The notes under the pieces are model-generated. The model saw nothing but the letters and a program-made list of their open reading frames with translations. It was not told the origin of the DNA and searched no databases. A stretch of 64,000 nt of DNA from Rhynchopus sp. YZ270_cl-10 (taxonomy: Eukaryota; Euglenozoa; Diplonemea; Diplonemida; Diplonemidae), in assembly GCA_964035575.1 (NCBI GenBank), contig OZ037889.1:434001-498000 (forward strand), written 5' to 3'. The translations under genes and the position numbers were made by a program. Positions 1 through 11,004 of this stretch are shown here, piece after piece. Each line of letters starts with the position of its first letter. Positions within the stretch are counted from its first letter, which is position 1.

Positions 1-3000
1 ATACCAGACCGTTCATCCTGCTGCGTGAGGCTGGAGTACACTGCCTGCAAATCTGTACCATTGATCTCATCAAAAAACGTTACCGGAGACTCAGGAATTC
101 CGGACCAAGCAGGAATTTTTTTGGTACATTCGTACAGACACTTTGCAATGTGCACTACCCCGGTATGAATCTCCTTCAGACAAGGGTGCAGAAGTACCTG
201 AGACCCTGCGAGCTGTACGCTGACTTCAAAGAAGGGAGACTTTACTGCCATGAAGCCTGTCTGCGGTGGTGTGATGCGTTGTGCAATCATTTTAAGCGAG
301 CGGTTCTGACAGACTGCGACGCTCTGAAGGATAAGACTGAAGAAGTGCGCTTTGAAACCTACAAATTTGTTATGTACATTCCCGATGAGCGGCGTTTTCT
401 TGCAGTCTTCATGAAATACAATGAGGGCAACCGCTTCGTCCACAGCATCTTCTACTTCCCTGCTCTTTATGGTCACCAGCTTGCATTGCTTCACGATGTT
501 TGCTTCTTGCGTCGAAGTGAATTCCTCTAAGGCAAACATAACGTCTTTCGAAAAGCTTACCAAAGTACAATGCGAAATTTCCTTCAAATTCCTTTGAATA
601 CGGTTATGAAGGATATCGTTCACCTTTGTCACTACGATGTCAAATGCAAGGATCGCCTCATGAAATTTTGCAAGAAATGTGTCAATACTCAACGAACACC
701 ATGTGAGAAGCGTTTCTCCTGACCGAGCTGCGTCCTCTACCTGGCTCATGAGGACACTAAGAACTGATTTGAGGATGGGCGACACCTTGCGGAAGACACG
801 CTCCCTCTCTGAAAGCACGAAGGTCAGCTCTGCATGAAACTTTTTGTATCGTGGGTACTGCAGGAGCATCCTCTTTGCTTCTTCTGGTACTGCACGGTGA
901 CCTGCTATGCGGAGCATTACTGGGGTCTCCTTTGCGAGAGAGAGGATGGCAGAATCGAAGTTGATGAGAAGTTTGCTCCCATCGCGGATGAGAAGCGTCG
1001 CGTTGAGACAGCGTTGTACCGATCCGACCTGCGTGGTCCAATGATCAAACCACATCTGCTCAAATTCTACCAGCCTCCTCGCCAGTTTGTTGTAGTTTTT
1101 TACAATGAGTTTGCAGTCCTTGCTGTTGTAGTTTGTCAGCGCGGTGTTTTTTTGTTCGAAAAGCTGCATCGGTGCTTCGATTCTTCGTAATAGTAAACGG
1201 CTCCATTGAATGGAGCCGGATACCATGCTTTCGTTGCGTCCGATAGGCGGTTTGTTTTTGTGCTTCTCAAATAGCTTCTGTGTACGGTCAATTTCCACGC
1301 CGTGTTGATAGAGGACGACCATGTACTTCGTGGAAAGATCGAATTTGTTGAGAGTAGTATTAGCGAGAACCTTCTGGAATTTGTGGATCAAATCCAGCGC
1401 ACAGTCGGTTCGGGTAATGTGCTCGAACTGGGCATTGATGAAGACCTGTAGGGTGCTTTCAAATTCGACAATGCGTTTTCCAAAAAAATTGTATTCACGA
1501 TCAAATCCTGGTCGTGAGTAGTCTAATAGATCAGCCCCTTCCATCCCAACAGAGGTGTTCTTTTTGAGAATATCAGCGATTTCCTCAAATTTCGATGTAA
1601 CCTGTTCAATTCCTGTAATATTTGATGCATTAAGATCGCGGTACTGTTTGATAGTGGTGAACACATCAACCAATTTGTCGATTCGTCTACAACAGAGGTC
1701 AAGCCGTCCAAAAACACGCCGATCATCAAAGCTGAACTGTGCATGTACCGCGGCGGTGTCTTTCTTCTTCAGTTTGGTGTACTCAGTTTTGAAGGTGTTT
1801 AGAAGAGACCGCGTTTCGTTCAGCTTCTGTATCAGTTTTGCTGCCCCAGAACTCTCTGCAGCCTGCACCCACAGCCTGCCCCCCTCCTTGATGTACTCCT
1901 TGCTTGTAAACAAAATACGGTTTGTTATCAAACAGAGCAGCCTCAGCAGACGGTCACCACGTGCACCCCCTACCACCTCCTCCCCTTCCTTCGGAACTGC
2001 AGCGAGGAGAGTGGATTTTCTTGGGGAGAGCGGTTTGGCTGGCTCGAAATTATCCAAAAAGGAGCGTTTTTTATCAATAGTGTTTGCGACAGATCTCCGG
2101 CTTTTACGGCGATGTTGCTCGATAGGTTTTGCTTTGGTTGTTTGGGGTGCGTAGTATTGACAGATTGAAGCCATCAGGTGAACATGAGAAAGGAGAGAAG
2201 GGACCACCTGTTCTATCACAGCAGGCGGGCCTATGTAGAGCACTTCGACAAACTTCTCGAGAGAAGCAAGATATTTGACGTGCTCCGCGGTTTCACTACT
2301 TGCTTCAGAGACGCTCCGTTCTATTATACTGTGCCGCTGGGCCAGCTCGTTGTGTCGGTGCAATACGGATACCTGCAAAGAATGCATAGCAGCTTGCACC
2401 TCCACAGTACCACATACTCGAAGCACCTCGACAAACCGAGCCTGTCGTGCACACCACCATTCTATATCCGCCGACGGTCCTGCCTCTTCAGGAAGCGTTT
2501 CTGGTTGTGTTCCTGCCAATGCAGGGCGTTCCTGAAGGAATGCCTCCACATCGCGACACCATTTGGAAAAGAGGGTTTCAATCTTTGCCATAGAAGACGC
2601 ATCCTTGGAGAGCTTAACGCTGTTCATCGTTCGCATGGTGTCTTCGAGGGATGATGTGAATGACTCCAGAAAATTGTCTCTTGTGTCATTGATATTAGCG
2701 CGTTCGAGAACCTCTTGGTAATTATAGCATTGTTTGAGAAGACGTGATTTTGTCATTTCCGCAGTGTAGCCCCAACCTTCTGTGCGTTTTAAGAGGGGGA
2801 GGTAGACTTCGCGGAGGAGACGTTCTGAGTGTTGTAGAGGGTTGCCTTGGGCGGTGGAGAACAGCATGGAGTTGCAGAAGCTTGCGTCTCTGCGGTCGAG
2901 GCGGTCAGGAGAGGTGCGTAGCACAGAGATCAGCAATGTGTCCGGCGGTGCCGCAGCCTCCACAACAGTGTCCACAACGCTAAGCACCTCGGTTGCCAAG

Positions 3001-3341
3001 CTATACGTCAAGGTGATGTGCCGGGTTGTGCTGTCCGCATTCATCCACGCCGTTACTTCCCTCTCACTTTCCGACCCATACGCAAAGGTCTCATCCAACA
3101 TCTTTGATAACCGCGAATGGCGAGCCTCCGTCTCGGAAACACTCAGTGTCGGGGAGGTTGCGATTGCAGCGGCAGGGGCGGTGTTGGCAGTACTGTTCCC
3201 CCCACTCTTCGGACTCCCCCCCTCCAAGGTCGCCCAGTCGCGCTGCAGCTGATGCTCCCGCAACACATCCCCAGCACTCCGGGGCAGCACTACAAGAATG
3301 TCGAGAACCCTCCCTTTGAAGTATTTCCATCGTTCGTCCAT
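1..3341 (-). CDS. Dynein heavy chain, N-terminal part (runs off left edge)
   Basis: An uninterrupted minus-strand frame starts at the ATG at 3341-3339, has an in-frame stop just upstream (3374-3372) and stays open for about 1,113 codons to the window edge, so the gene is partial at its 3' end. I followed it codon by codon. It reads as the dynein tail (DHC_N1 region): an N-terminus MDERWKYFKGRVLDIL, then around residues 690-720 FEKHKNKPPIGRN and WSRLLLRRIEAPMQLF, and near residue 794 NFDSAILSLAKETPVML, all typical of axonemal heavy chains. The motor (AAA) part lies outside the window. The PPIGRN block and the preceding KFQKVL segment look closest to outer-arm chains of the DNAH5/8 class, but this is from memory and unsure. 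Role: ATP-driven flagellar motor subunit. A pyrimidine stretch ending in AG lies about 20 nt before the ATG. Confidence 0.9.
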   Translation of the reverse strand, partial: MDERWKYFKGRVLDILVVLPRSAGDVLREHQLQRDWATLEGGSPKSGGNSTANTAPAAAIATSPTLSVSETEARHSRLSKMLDETFAYGSESEREVTAWMNADSTTRHITLTYSLATEVLSVVDTVVEAAAPPDTLLISVLRTSPDRLDRRDASFCNSMLFSTAQGNPLQHSERLLREVYLPLLKRTEGWGYTAEMTKSRLLKQCYNYQEVLERANINDTRDNFLESFTSSLEDTMRTMNSVKLSKDASSMAKIETLFSKWCRDVEAFLQERPALAGTQPETLPEEAGPSADIEWWCARQARFVEVLRVCGTVEVQAAMHSLQVSVLHRHNELAQRHSIIERSVSEASSETAEHVKYLASLEKFVEVLYIGPPAVIEQVVPSLLSHVHLMASICQYYAPQTTKAKPIEQHRRKSRRSVANTIDKKRSFLDNFEPAKPLSPRKSTLLAAVPKEGEEVVGGARGDRLLRLLCLITNRILFTSKEYIKEGGRLWVQAAESSGAAKLIQKLNETRSLLNTFKTEYTKLKKKDTAAVHAQFSFDDRRVFGRLDLCCRRIDKLVDVFTTIKQYRDLNASNITGIEQVTSKFEEIADILKKNTSVGMEGADLLDYSRPGFDREYNFFGKRIVEFESTLQVFINAQFEHITRTDCALDLIHKFQKVLANTTLNKFDLSTKYMVVLYQHGVEIDRTQKLFEKHKNKPPIGRNESMVSGSIQWSRLLLRRIEAPMQLFEQKNTALTNYNSKDCKLIVKNYNKLARRLVEFEQMWFDHWTTQVGSVQRCLNATLLIRDGSKLLINFDSAILSLAKETPVMLRIAGHRAVPEEAKRMLLQYPRYKKFHAELTFVLSERERVFRKVSPILKSVLSVLMSQVEDAARSGETLLTWCSLSIDTFLAKFHEAILAFDIVVTKVNDILHNRIQRNLKEISHCTLVSFSKDVMFALEEFTSTQEANIVKQCKLVTIKSREVEDAVDEAVALIVFHEDCKKTPLIGNVHNKFVGFKAHFFSLILQSVAVCQNRSLKMIAQRITPPQTGFMAVKSPFFEVSVQLAGSQVLLHPCLKEIHTGVVHIAKCLYECTKKIPAWSGIPESPVTFFDEINGTDLQAVYSSLTQQDERSG

Positions 3342-4021
3342 TTCTTTGGCAAAGGGTAGGCTAAAGAGACACTAAACAAAGTGCATTTGGCAAAAAAGGG
3401 AGAGGGGGGCTGTGGGTATTTGTTGGAGTTATTGTGGGGAGGGGGGAGAAAATGGTGATGCTCAAAATCAGCGGGTGAAGACACCTATTGGTTCTTTTAT
3501 CTGTAATATGCCAACAAGAAAGAGATCCACGAGGAAGAGAGCCAGAAGCTAGGCAAAACGGTCCACATGGCTCAGAAGGGCTATGATGAGGGCTGGGCAA
3601 TGTTTGAAACAGTGGAGCCCATCGCCGCAAACGATCATGGGTTTTACTCAATAAACCTCATCTAGTGTGGGCAGATGAGATGTTTAGGAATTCTGGGAGG
3701 GAAGGTAATCGAGGTAAAAAGTGAGACAAATGTTTTCATCGTATTCCATCTTTTCAATAGATTCTATTTTTTGATTTTCCTTTTTTTTGAGAAAATAAAA
3801 AATCGAGGAAAGGTTCGTTTGGGAGGATATAGATCCTGGGAGGGAAATGCTTTTGAAAAAAATGATCACTTTTGAAAGAGGTGTGATCCAAAGATACCCA
3901 AAAATACCTTTGCGACCTTTTTTTGGTTCGTTGTTGTGGGTTTTATTTTTGTGGAAGACGCCCACCATTTATCCTAAGGGAATGCTCCAAAACCGGATAA
4001 TATTGATGGCACTTCACTTCT
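3342..4021. other. Intergenic; contains a coding-like fragment on the plus strand
   Basis: Between the dynein and polycystin genes. Most of it is AT-rich with homopolymers and shows no gene. Positions 3507-3665 on the plus strand read as an open stretch of 52 codons ending in a stop, with protein-like content (KEIHEEESQKLGKTVHMAQK, then ETVEPIAANDHGFYSINLI). It begins directly after a stop codon and has no start codon of its own at the front, so it looks like the 3' end of a gene copied or inserted here, opposite to the direction of all working genes. I do not recognise the family. Confidence 0.45.
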
Positions 4022-7000
4022 TCACTTCTTTTTGCTTTCAGCAAACCTAACCGCAGCCTTTTGCCCTGCCTTTGTCTTTGGTTTGTCTTCTTGGTCCTTC
4101 AGTTTTTTTAGGTATTCGGCTTCAATATCTCTGTCTTGATAGTGACTTGTGTAGGTAAACTTTTTCAGAGATTCTACTGCACCTTTTCCTTTCGCGGTTT
4201 CTGTAAGGACGGGGAGGGCACGGAGGCGGGCGGAGTCGCTAGGGGCACCCCAGAGGGTTCCTTGGGAGACTTGCTCGGAGACGACGTGGACCCATTTGTT
4301 AAGGCTGCGCTGCACCGTGAGGAGGGAGTCCTCCAGGCCTTCGAGGTTGTTCTTGAGGGTGAGCGTGCCTTCGACGATGGCGTCTTCGTCTTCCAGAAGC
4401 GTGTCGTAGAGAGTGGAGACCTTTGTGATGATTTCTTCCAGTGGCGCAGAGTCGGCTTGGCAGGCCTGTATTTCGGAGCAGAGAGAAGCAAGCTCGGACA
4501 GTGCTGTTTGTGTCAGGACAGTGCGGGTGCCTGTGAGCAGTGCCTGGGCGGCGTCCTGCGCAGCATTCGCGTTGGCCACATGTTCGCTTGTCTCGCTAAT
4601 GTTTTTAATCGAATAAAACTCCTCCAAAATCTGCTTCAAATGGTCCGACACCTCCCCAACCCAAAGCTCCCCTCGTGTGACAGACCGGTTGCTTGCGCTG
4701 ACCTCCTTGCTCGCTTTGTTGTAGACCCGCTCGATGCTGTCCCTGTTCATGTACATCGGGCGGTCTGAGGATGATTTGATGACATTGTAGAGGTGGTCTG
4801 AGCTGCGCAGAATAGCCTCGCCTGGGGCGGGCTCCTTAGGGGGCTCGGCGTTGGGGTCTAGGGAGAGGCTTTGGCGCTTCTGCTCAGGGCGGATGAGGCC
4901 TTTCTCTTCAGCGTCGATGATGCGTTCAATTGCGTCGATGCGTGCCCGCGCGTAGTCGTAGAACTCAACGTTCTTCGCAGTGTTCTTGTCTTTCTTCTTC
5001 CCAAATCGAGCAAACCACTGCCTCACATATTCCAACGGCGCAAACTCACCTTGCCCCTGCATCCCTTCCTGCACCTGAGTAAAGGCGCCAGAGATAATAG
5101 CAAGAATCATATTCAACAGAATAAGCCACACCAACACTTGGTACGTTACCGTAAAAAATCGGGACTCCCATTTGTGAATTGCTACCATATCATTCAGCTC
5201 CTCGACCTCCCCCGACACCATCGAGCGGAGCAGTGTCCCCAAGGAGTGCAAGAAGTTGCGGAAGCTGTACAGGTCGTTGCCGTAAAGGAGAAACCCCGTT
5301 ATGGCATATCCAACAATCACAATGGAACCAAGCAGGGTCAGACCAACAAGCTCCCCCACAGCGAGGCTGATTGTTTCGGTCAGAATGTTTGCAAGCTCGT
5401 AATACCGCAGGAATGAGAACAGACGCAACCAGCTGAGGACCACGCACACCTGTGGACGAGAGTGTGAAAGGGGGAAAAGAGGGGGTGCTTTTGCATACCG
5501 CTGCATGCACAGTCCACGTCATATAGAGCAGTGAGTAATCCGCCATCTCCTTCCACATGTACAACGACTCTGCGTCGTCGCCCTCACCGTAGTCCTCTCT
5601 GATTCTGATGCGGACTGCGTCGGTCTTGAAGAAGTCGCCGCCGATCTGGAACGAGAATATCCACTGCAAGGTGCAAAAAGCAGGTAATGGATAAGACTTT
5701 ATAATTTTTTGAAAACTTGGTTGTATTAGTGTAGCCCCACCCTAGAGTGTACCTCCACTATACTAAACATTTTTACGTCGCCGCAGACGAGCGCGATGAT
5801 CTCTCTTGTGTGGCAGATGTCACATTGATGTCGCTGATACTACTAATTTAAGAAAATAAGAGAAAGCTTTCAAGATTTGCGTGCAAAAAATTGAAAAAGT
5901 AAACTACAGACCAATGAAGAAAGCATACCAACTGAATCCGGTAGTAAGATGATATCAAGAACTCCCCAAGCATGACCATTCTGAACAGCGCCCAAGGCGA
6001 AATGCCACGGAATAGCCCAGGACTCTCTTTGATCTTCCGTACGTCCCTGTCTGTCTTCTGTCTGTACATGAAGTTAAAGAAGTCTCCAAGGATGAACGCG
6101 AAAATGAAGAAATCCAACCCAAATGTAAGTTTTTCTCTCATTGTCCAAAGAGAAAGCAAGACGAATGGTGTGGTCTCAATGTTCTTAAGGTACGCATTTG
6201 TCGGGTGGATCTCAATAAGCGCCGAGGTGAAGACAAACTCACCCTCCGCCTGGTTGTACGTTACGAACTCCAGCATCACAGCGCGGGTGTTTTTGTCGAT
6301 CCATTTATCACGTTCGGCGTTGTTCAGGGTATCAAGCGCATCTGCAAGCTTAAGCCTGGTTTTGAGCAGTATTGTGAATGCTTTGGTTGGCTGGTTGTAG
6401 TCTGCATGTGACCCGAAGCGGGGCTTCGAGTTGACAAAGGTGCCTTTGGCTTTCTTTGGATCATTGTTGCATATGAAATATTCGTCGACGTTGGGGACGG
6501 GGCCGTAAGGTTTGGTGTTCACATTGTCTGCGGTTAGGCCTGGGGCGCAGGATTTGGTCATTTCATCCTGGAGTACTTTCGGTATTACGTCCATCTGTGC
6601 GCCTGAGGAGCAGCTCTCTTCATCTTCGACCCTGAACTGCCGCAGCACGATGACACCGAGAGGGATGTTCACACGGTGTGTTGTGTACTGTGGGGACGAG
6701 CCAGACCATCGGTTCTCGATTGACTCGTCAATCGGTGTTTTTAGGCTGCCCTCCGGCCAGAGGTTGTCGACGGACTGTCTGATCCACTTCCACGTCCCTT
6801 CGATATCCTCAAGATTCTCAAAGACAAAGGGGAGGTTCTGCTCCGGCTCCTTATTGAGGTAGCCATGCTGCCGTGTTGCTTGTAGACGCAGACGCACCGA
6901 CACGCTGCTCAAATAGATGGTCTCCTGGTGTCCCAGACGCTCCTGGTACAGCAGCAGCAGGAAGCACAACAAAAACAGCACATAAAACATCGCAATGCGA

Positions 7001-7461
7001 CTCTGCCGCTCACGCATCACATCCTTTGTCATGAACTTCACCACATCCCCGACAGTGATGATCAACTCATTCTGAAGAAAGGCCCCTTCTCCCTCTGGTG
7101 GTTTGGGCACTTCAAATGCGACAGACTTCTCTGGCTTTTTGTCACCCTTTTTAAACGATGCTACACGAGACGTTTCTGGTGCGGGTTCTGCAGCTGGCTG
7201 CAGGTCTTGCACCGGTAGGGGCGAGAAGTCCGCATCAACCTCAGCTGTAGACAGCTTGTTGAACTTCACAGCATCTGGGGCTGATGTGGGTGACCCCTTT
7301 GACTCTTTTGGCACTGCTGCGGTCCCCACCGGATCGGTAGGCACCGTCACCCCTACCTCTCCCGCCTCTGTGGTCTCCAGCAGCTCTATCGAAGCACCCA
7401 ACAGCGGAGCCTCCACCTCACTCTCATACGAGGCGGATACAGGGTGTTGGTCAAAACTCAT
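4022..7461 (-). CDS. Polycystin-2-like cation channel (PKD/TRPP family), 3 exons
   Basis: Exons 7461-5929, 5663-5499 and 5449-4022, all phase 0, give about 1,041 residues. Both donors are GTATGC; acceptors are TTGCAG and CCACAG; introns are 265 and 49 nt. Residues 1-150 are acidic, Pro-rich and cytosolic. TM1 is near 156-173. A large extracellular polycystin domain follows, with the LGVIVLRQFRV block near 262 (family motif like RLRQLRV). TM2 is near 445-467 (FFIFAFILGDFFNF), and S3-S6 continue over exons 2 and 3, with a pore helix FRNFLHSLGTLLRSMVSGE and S6 LVWLILLNMILAIISGAF. The tail has a predicted coiled coil and a basic C-terminus. The family forms tetrameric cation channels, often on the flagellar membrane. 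Intron 1 holds a dispersed repeat (5711-5763). Part of exon 1 is duplicated at 11005-11188. Confidence 0.9.
5711..5763 (+). repeat. Short dispersed repeat, family F, inside an intron
   Basis: Begins GAAAACTTGGTTGTATTAGT, continues TGTAGCC..ACCCTAGAGTGT and ends CTCCACTAT. Similar copies: 33233-33280, 39944-39993, 63080-63127 (same strand), 21088-21135 and 21538-21578 (opposite strand). The inner part can pair (AGTGKAG with CTCCACT). This copy lies in intron 1 of the polycystin gene. Confidence 0.75.
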
Positions 7462-8585
7462 CCCGTAGTTGTGTTCGAATAAATGCTCTTGTGCGGTGCT
7501 GGGAGACCTACAGAAGGAGCAATGATAACCAAGCGATTAAAAGCGCGATTCAAACAATGTACTGTGTTAGGTAGCCCTATTCTGAGACGGGGGAGAAGGT
7601 ATTTTATGTGTGATAGACTGTGAAGCTGCTGATTTCGGGTCTTCTCTTTTTCCAGGAAAATTCACAAAAACTTTCTCACGCAAGTCACAACGAGGGGGGA
7701 AACAGGTATGCGGAGCAAAAATACTGTGTATTGGGGGAGGGGGTTCTTTTGTGATGATTGATACGCGTCCTTGGAAATAGAGTGACGTTATTGATGCAAG
7801 CAAGTCCAGCCGACCAACGTACGATGTCAGTATACGTTTGTCTGCTGCGACTCATGGCCACCGAAGAGCGCGTCATTCATTTCCAGACGTATTGCATACT
7901 CGTACAATAAAAAAATATCTTTTTTCCCATCTGAATATCCCCATCCACAAGGAAAATTCACACCAAAAACGTGGTGTGGGAAATGGGGGATAACTGTGGT
8001 GGGGGGATAAAAATAAAACTCTTCCTTTTTTAGATAGATATTCAGTCAAAAGAAACGAAAACAAGAAGAAAACGAGAGAAAGTTTTTTCGTTGATCGCTC
8101 GAATTAGTGCCCCTGAGTGAATGAATCTGGGGAGTAATTCGGCAAGCACTATCTAAAAACAGAGTTTTATTTTTATATGACGATTCTCGTATATTCAAAA
8201 ATATAATGAGGGGGAAAAAGAGGGAAAAAAACGGGGGATAATTGTTTTATCCCTCCCCCCCCTTTATGGAAGAGGCAGGGTTGCTGAAAAACAAAAAGAC
8301 CCTGAAGACACAAAAACGCCCCGCATACCCCACCTCGCCTCCTGTTTGGTAGTTTCTCAGGTAAAGACATCGATTCGAGTGGTCAACACCTTCATAGAGT
8401 TTCAGGAGGGACGGATGCAATTTAAGGTCCAGCCCAGGACCTGAAAATAGATGAAAAGTGTTGAAAACACAAATACACAAACACGCGAGCATGTACAATA
8501 TAAAAGTAAAAGGTTTTTGGGGTCGGTTCAGCAGGCAAGGAGGTCTGTTTCCTTTTCATCACACAACTTTTTTTCAAAACCCCGA
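7462..8585. other. Intergenic, AT-rich, one repeat copy
   Basis: No gene seen. Positions 7788-7834 match dispersed repeat family E (TGATGCAAGCA..GACCAACGTACGATGTCAG). A block around 8385-8433 on the minus strand (GGACCTTAAATTGCATCC, then CTCCTGAAACTCTATGAAGG) has a weaker relative at 51147-51200. The rest is low-complexity A/T and G/C runs. Confidence 0.5.
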
Positions 8586-10766
8586 TCATTCCACTTCCTG
8601 CACGTTGTCGTCCACTATTTGGTCGCGCAAACCCGAATTCTGGTCCACCTCGCGCACCTTCATCTTCGACTTCAAGAACCAGCCCCCAGCAAACGCAGCG
8701 GCTGCGAAGAAGACGACAGACCCCACCACAACAAGCCAGGGTACCCCTGCAGCAGATGTGTCAGGTACAGGTACAGGTGTGGCAGGTGCAGGTGTGACAG
8801 GCGCAGGTGTGGCAGGTGCGGGATTGTAAAAAACAATACGTCCCCCAAAAATGTAAAACGTATCCCCCATCACAAGGGTCGGGTATACGAGCTCCTCGTC
8901 TTTAACAGCCTTCGACAACGTAATGGGTGACGTGCTCGTGTCGTATATCAGCATCATGCTGGCTTCCCCGCTGAAATCTTGAACCACCATTGTTTGCCCA
9001 CTCAAGAGAGACATCGTCGCATTAGTATAGTGCAGTTGTTGGACAGGTTCCTCCACCTCGTCACTGTCCCTCTGTGTGTCGTACATAAAAATGCTTAGAG
9101 GCCCAGGGTTCGGCTTCGACTTGTTCGAGTCATATTGGGCCACACACATACTTGTGTCCGTACCGTAGGCAAAATTGCCCGTTGAGGAATTAATCAGTAA
9201 ATCCGGGAGAGGCTCCGCCTGCAGGGACTCAGAAATATGGTAGGCCTTCATATCACCTTCGGACGAGAAGAATAGGTATCCCCTTGACACGCCTGCCTTC
9301 TGCCTGTCGTCAACTACTACTGTGTCAGTCTTCTGCCCTGTGGTCACATCAATAACTTCGACGTCGCTGGTGTCATATAAAGTGAGTAGAACGACATCTT
9401 CAGTAGCAACACAGGTCCTCACTAAATCTACTCCTTGCTGCTGCTTCCTCCACACGAGTGCAGGCGCGGCCGGGTCAGATACGTCGTATGCGACAAGATG
9501 ATACGACAACTGTCCTTTTATGTTTTGTTCCTCCTGAAAAAAAAGAAGCGAATGTTTACGTGAAACACACAAACCTAGGAAATCCTCGTTGCCTGCGGTT
9601 TTCTCCGTTGCCAACACTTTCGGTATAGGGTAGTGCATGTCCACAATAGAAATCCCTTCTGTCCCGCTCACAGCAATAACGTCCGGCTCTATCTCCACAG
9701 CTGTATAGAATCTGCCCACAATGCTCGGCTCTGATTGCCCAGACATAACTAAGTCAGAGCCCTGCTGCTCAAACACCACTAACGTCGTTTGGTTCACCAT
9801 ACAGTAGATGATCCCCGTGTCTCCGACTGCAAGGTTAGCGTCAGAAAGATCAACTGCAATGTTGGACCGAGCAGTGATGCTAAACCCATTCAGAGGGTCA
9901 AGCACGCGCACTTCGTCTGGCGGGTCTTCCGTATTGTCTTCCGTACGATGAGAAGAAGTTGCGATAACGAGCACATCCGTCCAAACAATATCCGAAACGA
10001 ATACATTTCCCTCCTGTGGAATGATAACGCTTCTACTCCTCACAACTGGATTCGCAGGGTCAGCAACGTCCACTTTTGTGAGTTGAATGTAGGATAAAAT
10101 ATATACTTCTGTCGGTGATCCTGTTGGAGTCAAAATCTTGTCCACTGAAGCGTGCTCGAATGAGCTCAGAAGGGCAAAGGTGTCCAAGCTGCGGACAGTT
10201 ACTGTTCCCACCTGTTTACCCCAAAGAGCACTGAAGGTGTACAGTAGTTTGGCTTCGGGGCTGACCTTAACAGTACATCCGTAGCCGTAGCTACCCGACG
10301 GGAAGAAGGGGGCAGAAAAGGCGACAGTACCGGTTGTTGCATTTACAACAGCAAACCCCTTACGGCCAACGACGAACAGCAGGTTGTTGTGCACTGCGAC
10401 GTCGTTCACATGGCCAGCCGAGGTTGATACATTAATAGCTGCAAGTACTTCGCGGGTGTCAGCTGAATACAGCACCACATAATCCCTCTCACCTGGAGAC
10501 TTATTGTCATTAGGGAACACGGCGACGATGTCCCCACCGCTTGTAGTGCTGTAATCGGAAGTTGAATAAAGTCCAGAGAGGCCGCCCTTTGTGTAGTGAA
10601 GGCTTGCAAGGTGAGGGTTAGCTTTGTCACTGACATCGTACCACAGAGGCCCGCAACCGCCTTGGGCAAAAATGAAGTCCGGGTTTGAGGTTGTGGTGAT
10701 AGACCCCACACTTCCTCCCCAACAGTTGAGACTTGCAGCCGCAAGCATCAACACGTTCACCAGCAT
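8586..10766 (-). CDS. LVIVD-type beta-propeller surface protein, type I membrane anchored
   Basis: A single 726-residue frame. It starts with a signal-peptide-like segment (MLVNVLMLAAASLNC). The body has many beta-rich repeats with the pattern of LVIVD/propeller proteins: KVDVADPANPVVRS, AYDVSDPAAPALVWR, VEVIDVTTGQKTDTVVVDD and others about 40-50 residues apart. A Pro/Ala/Thr/Val stalk (PAPATPAPVTPAPATP) leads to one transmembrane segment (WLVVVGSVVFFAAAAFAGGWFL, about 678-699) and a short charged tail. Topology is therefore ectodomain outside, tail inside. The binding partner is unknown; such propellers are often adhesion or scaffold domains (inference). A possible splice acceptor (GGGCAG) lies about 17 nt before the ATG. 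No intron is evident. Confidence 0.75.
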   Translation of the reverse strand: MLVNVLMLAAASLNCWGGSVGSITTTSNPDFIFAQGGCGPLWYDVSDKANPHLASLHYTKGGLSGLYSTSDYSTTSGGDIVAVFPNDNKSPGERDYVVLYSADTREVLAAINVSTSAGHVNDVAVHNNLLFVVGRKGFAVVNATTGTVAFSAPFFPSGSYGYGCTVKVSPEAKLLYTFSALWGKQVGTVTVRSLDTFALLSSFEHASVDKILTPTGSPTEVYILSYIQLTKVDVADPANPVVRSRSVIIPQEGNVFVSDIVWTDVLVIATSSHRTEDNTEDPPDEVRVLDPLNGFSITARSNIAVDLSDANLAVGDTGIIYCMVNQTTLVVFEQQGSDLVMSGQSEPSIVGRFYTAVEIEPDVIAVSGTEGISIVDMHYPIPKVLATEKTAGNEDFLGLCVSRKHSLLFFQEEQNIKGQLSYHLVAYDVSDPAAPALVWRKQQQGVDLVRTCVATEDVVLLTLYDTSDVEVIDVTTGQKTDTVVVDDRQKAGVSRGYLFFSSEGDMKAYHISESLQAEPLPDLLINSSTGNFAYGTDTSMCVAQYDSNKSKPNPGPLSIFMYDTQRDSDEVEEPVQQLHYTNATMSLLSGQTMVVQDFSGEASMMLIYDTSTSPITLSKAVKDEELVYPTLVMGDTFYIFGGRIVFYNPAPATPAPVTPAPATPVPVPDTSAAGVPWLVVVGSVVFFAAAAFAGGWFLKSKMKVREVDQNSGLRDQIVDDNVQEVE

Positions 10767-11004
10767 CGTTTGGTCTGTGTTTACTGCCCTGATTCGTTGT
10801 GTGTTGTGATACAGGATATGAGGAGAAAGAAGGAGAGGCGTCCGCGCAAGAGGTCCCTGATAATGGACCTCTAGGGGAAACCAGGAGGGAAGAAGGCCTC
10901 TTCAACTTCGCAGATATAATTGGGGTGATCAGGGGTACTTTTCTGGAACAAAATTCGCAAAACCCGCAATGAGAATCGCAAAAAAAAATCGCACTGACAC
11001 ACCA
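10767..11004. other. Intergenic, no feature seen
   Basis: Upstream flank of the LVIVD gene. I see nothing beyond the possible trans-splice acceptor close to its start. Confidence 0.4.

Noticed and set aside
150-3319. Several plus-strand open stretches in the first 3.3 kb
   Set aside because: They overlap the continuous minus-strand dynein frame with clear family motifs; they are shadows.
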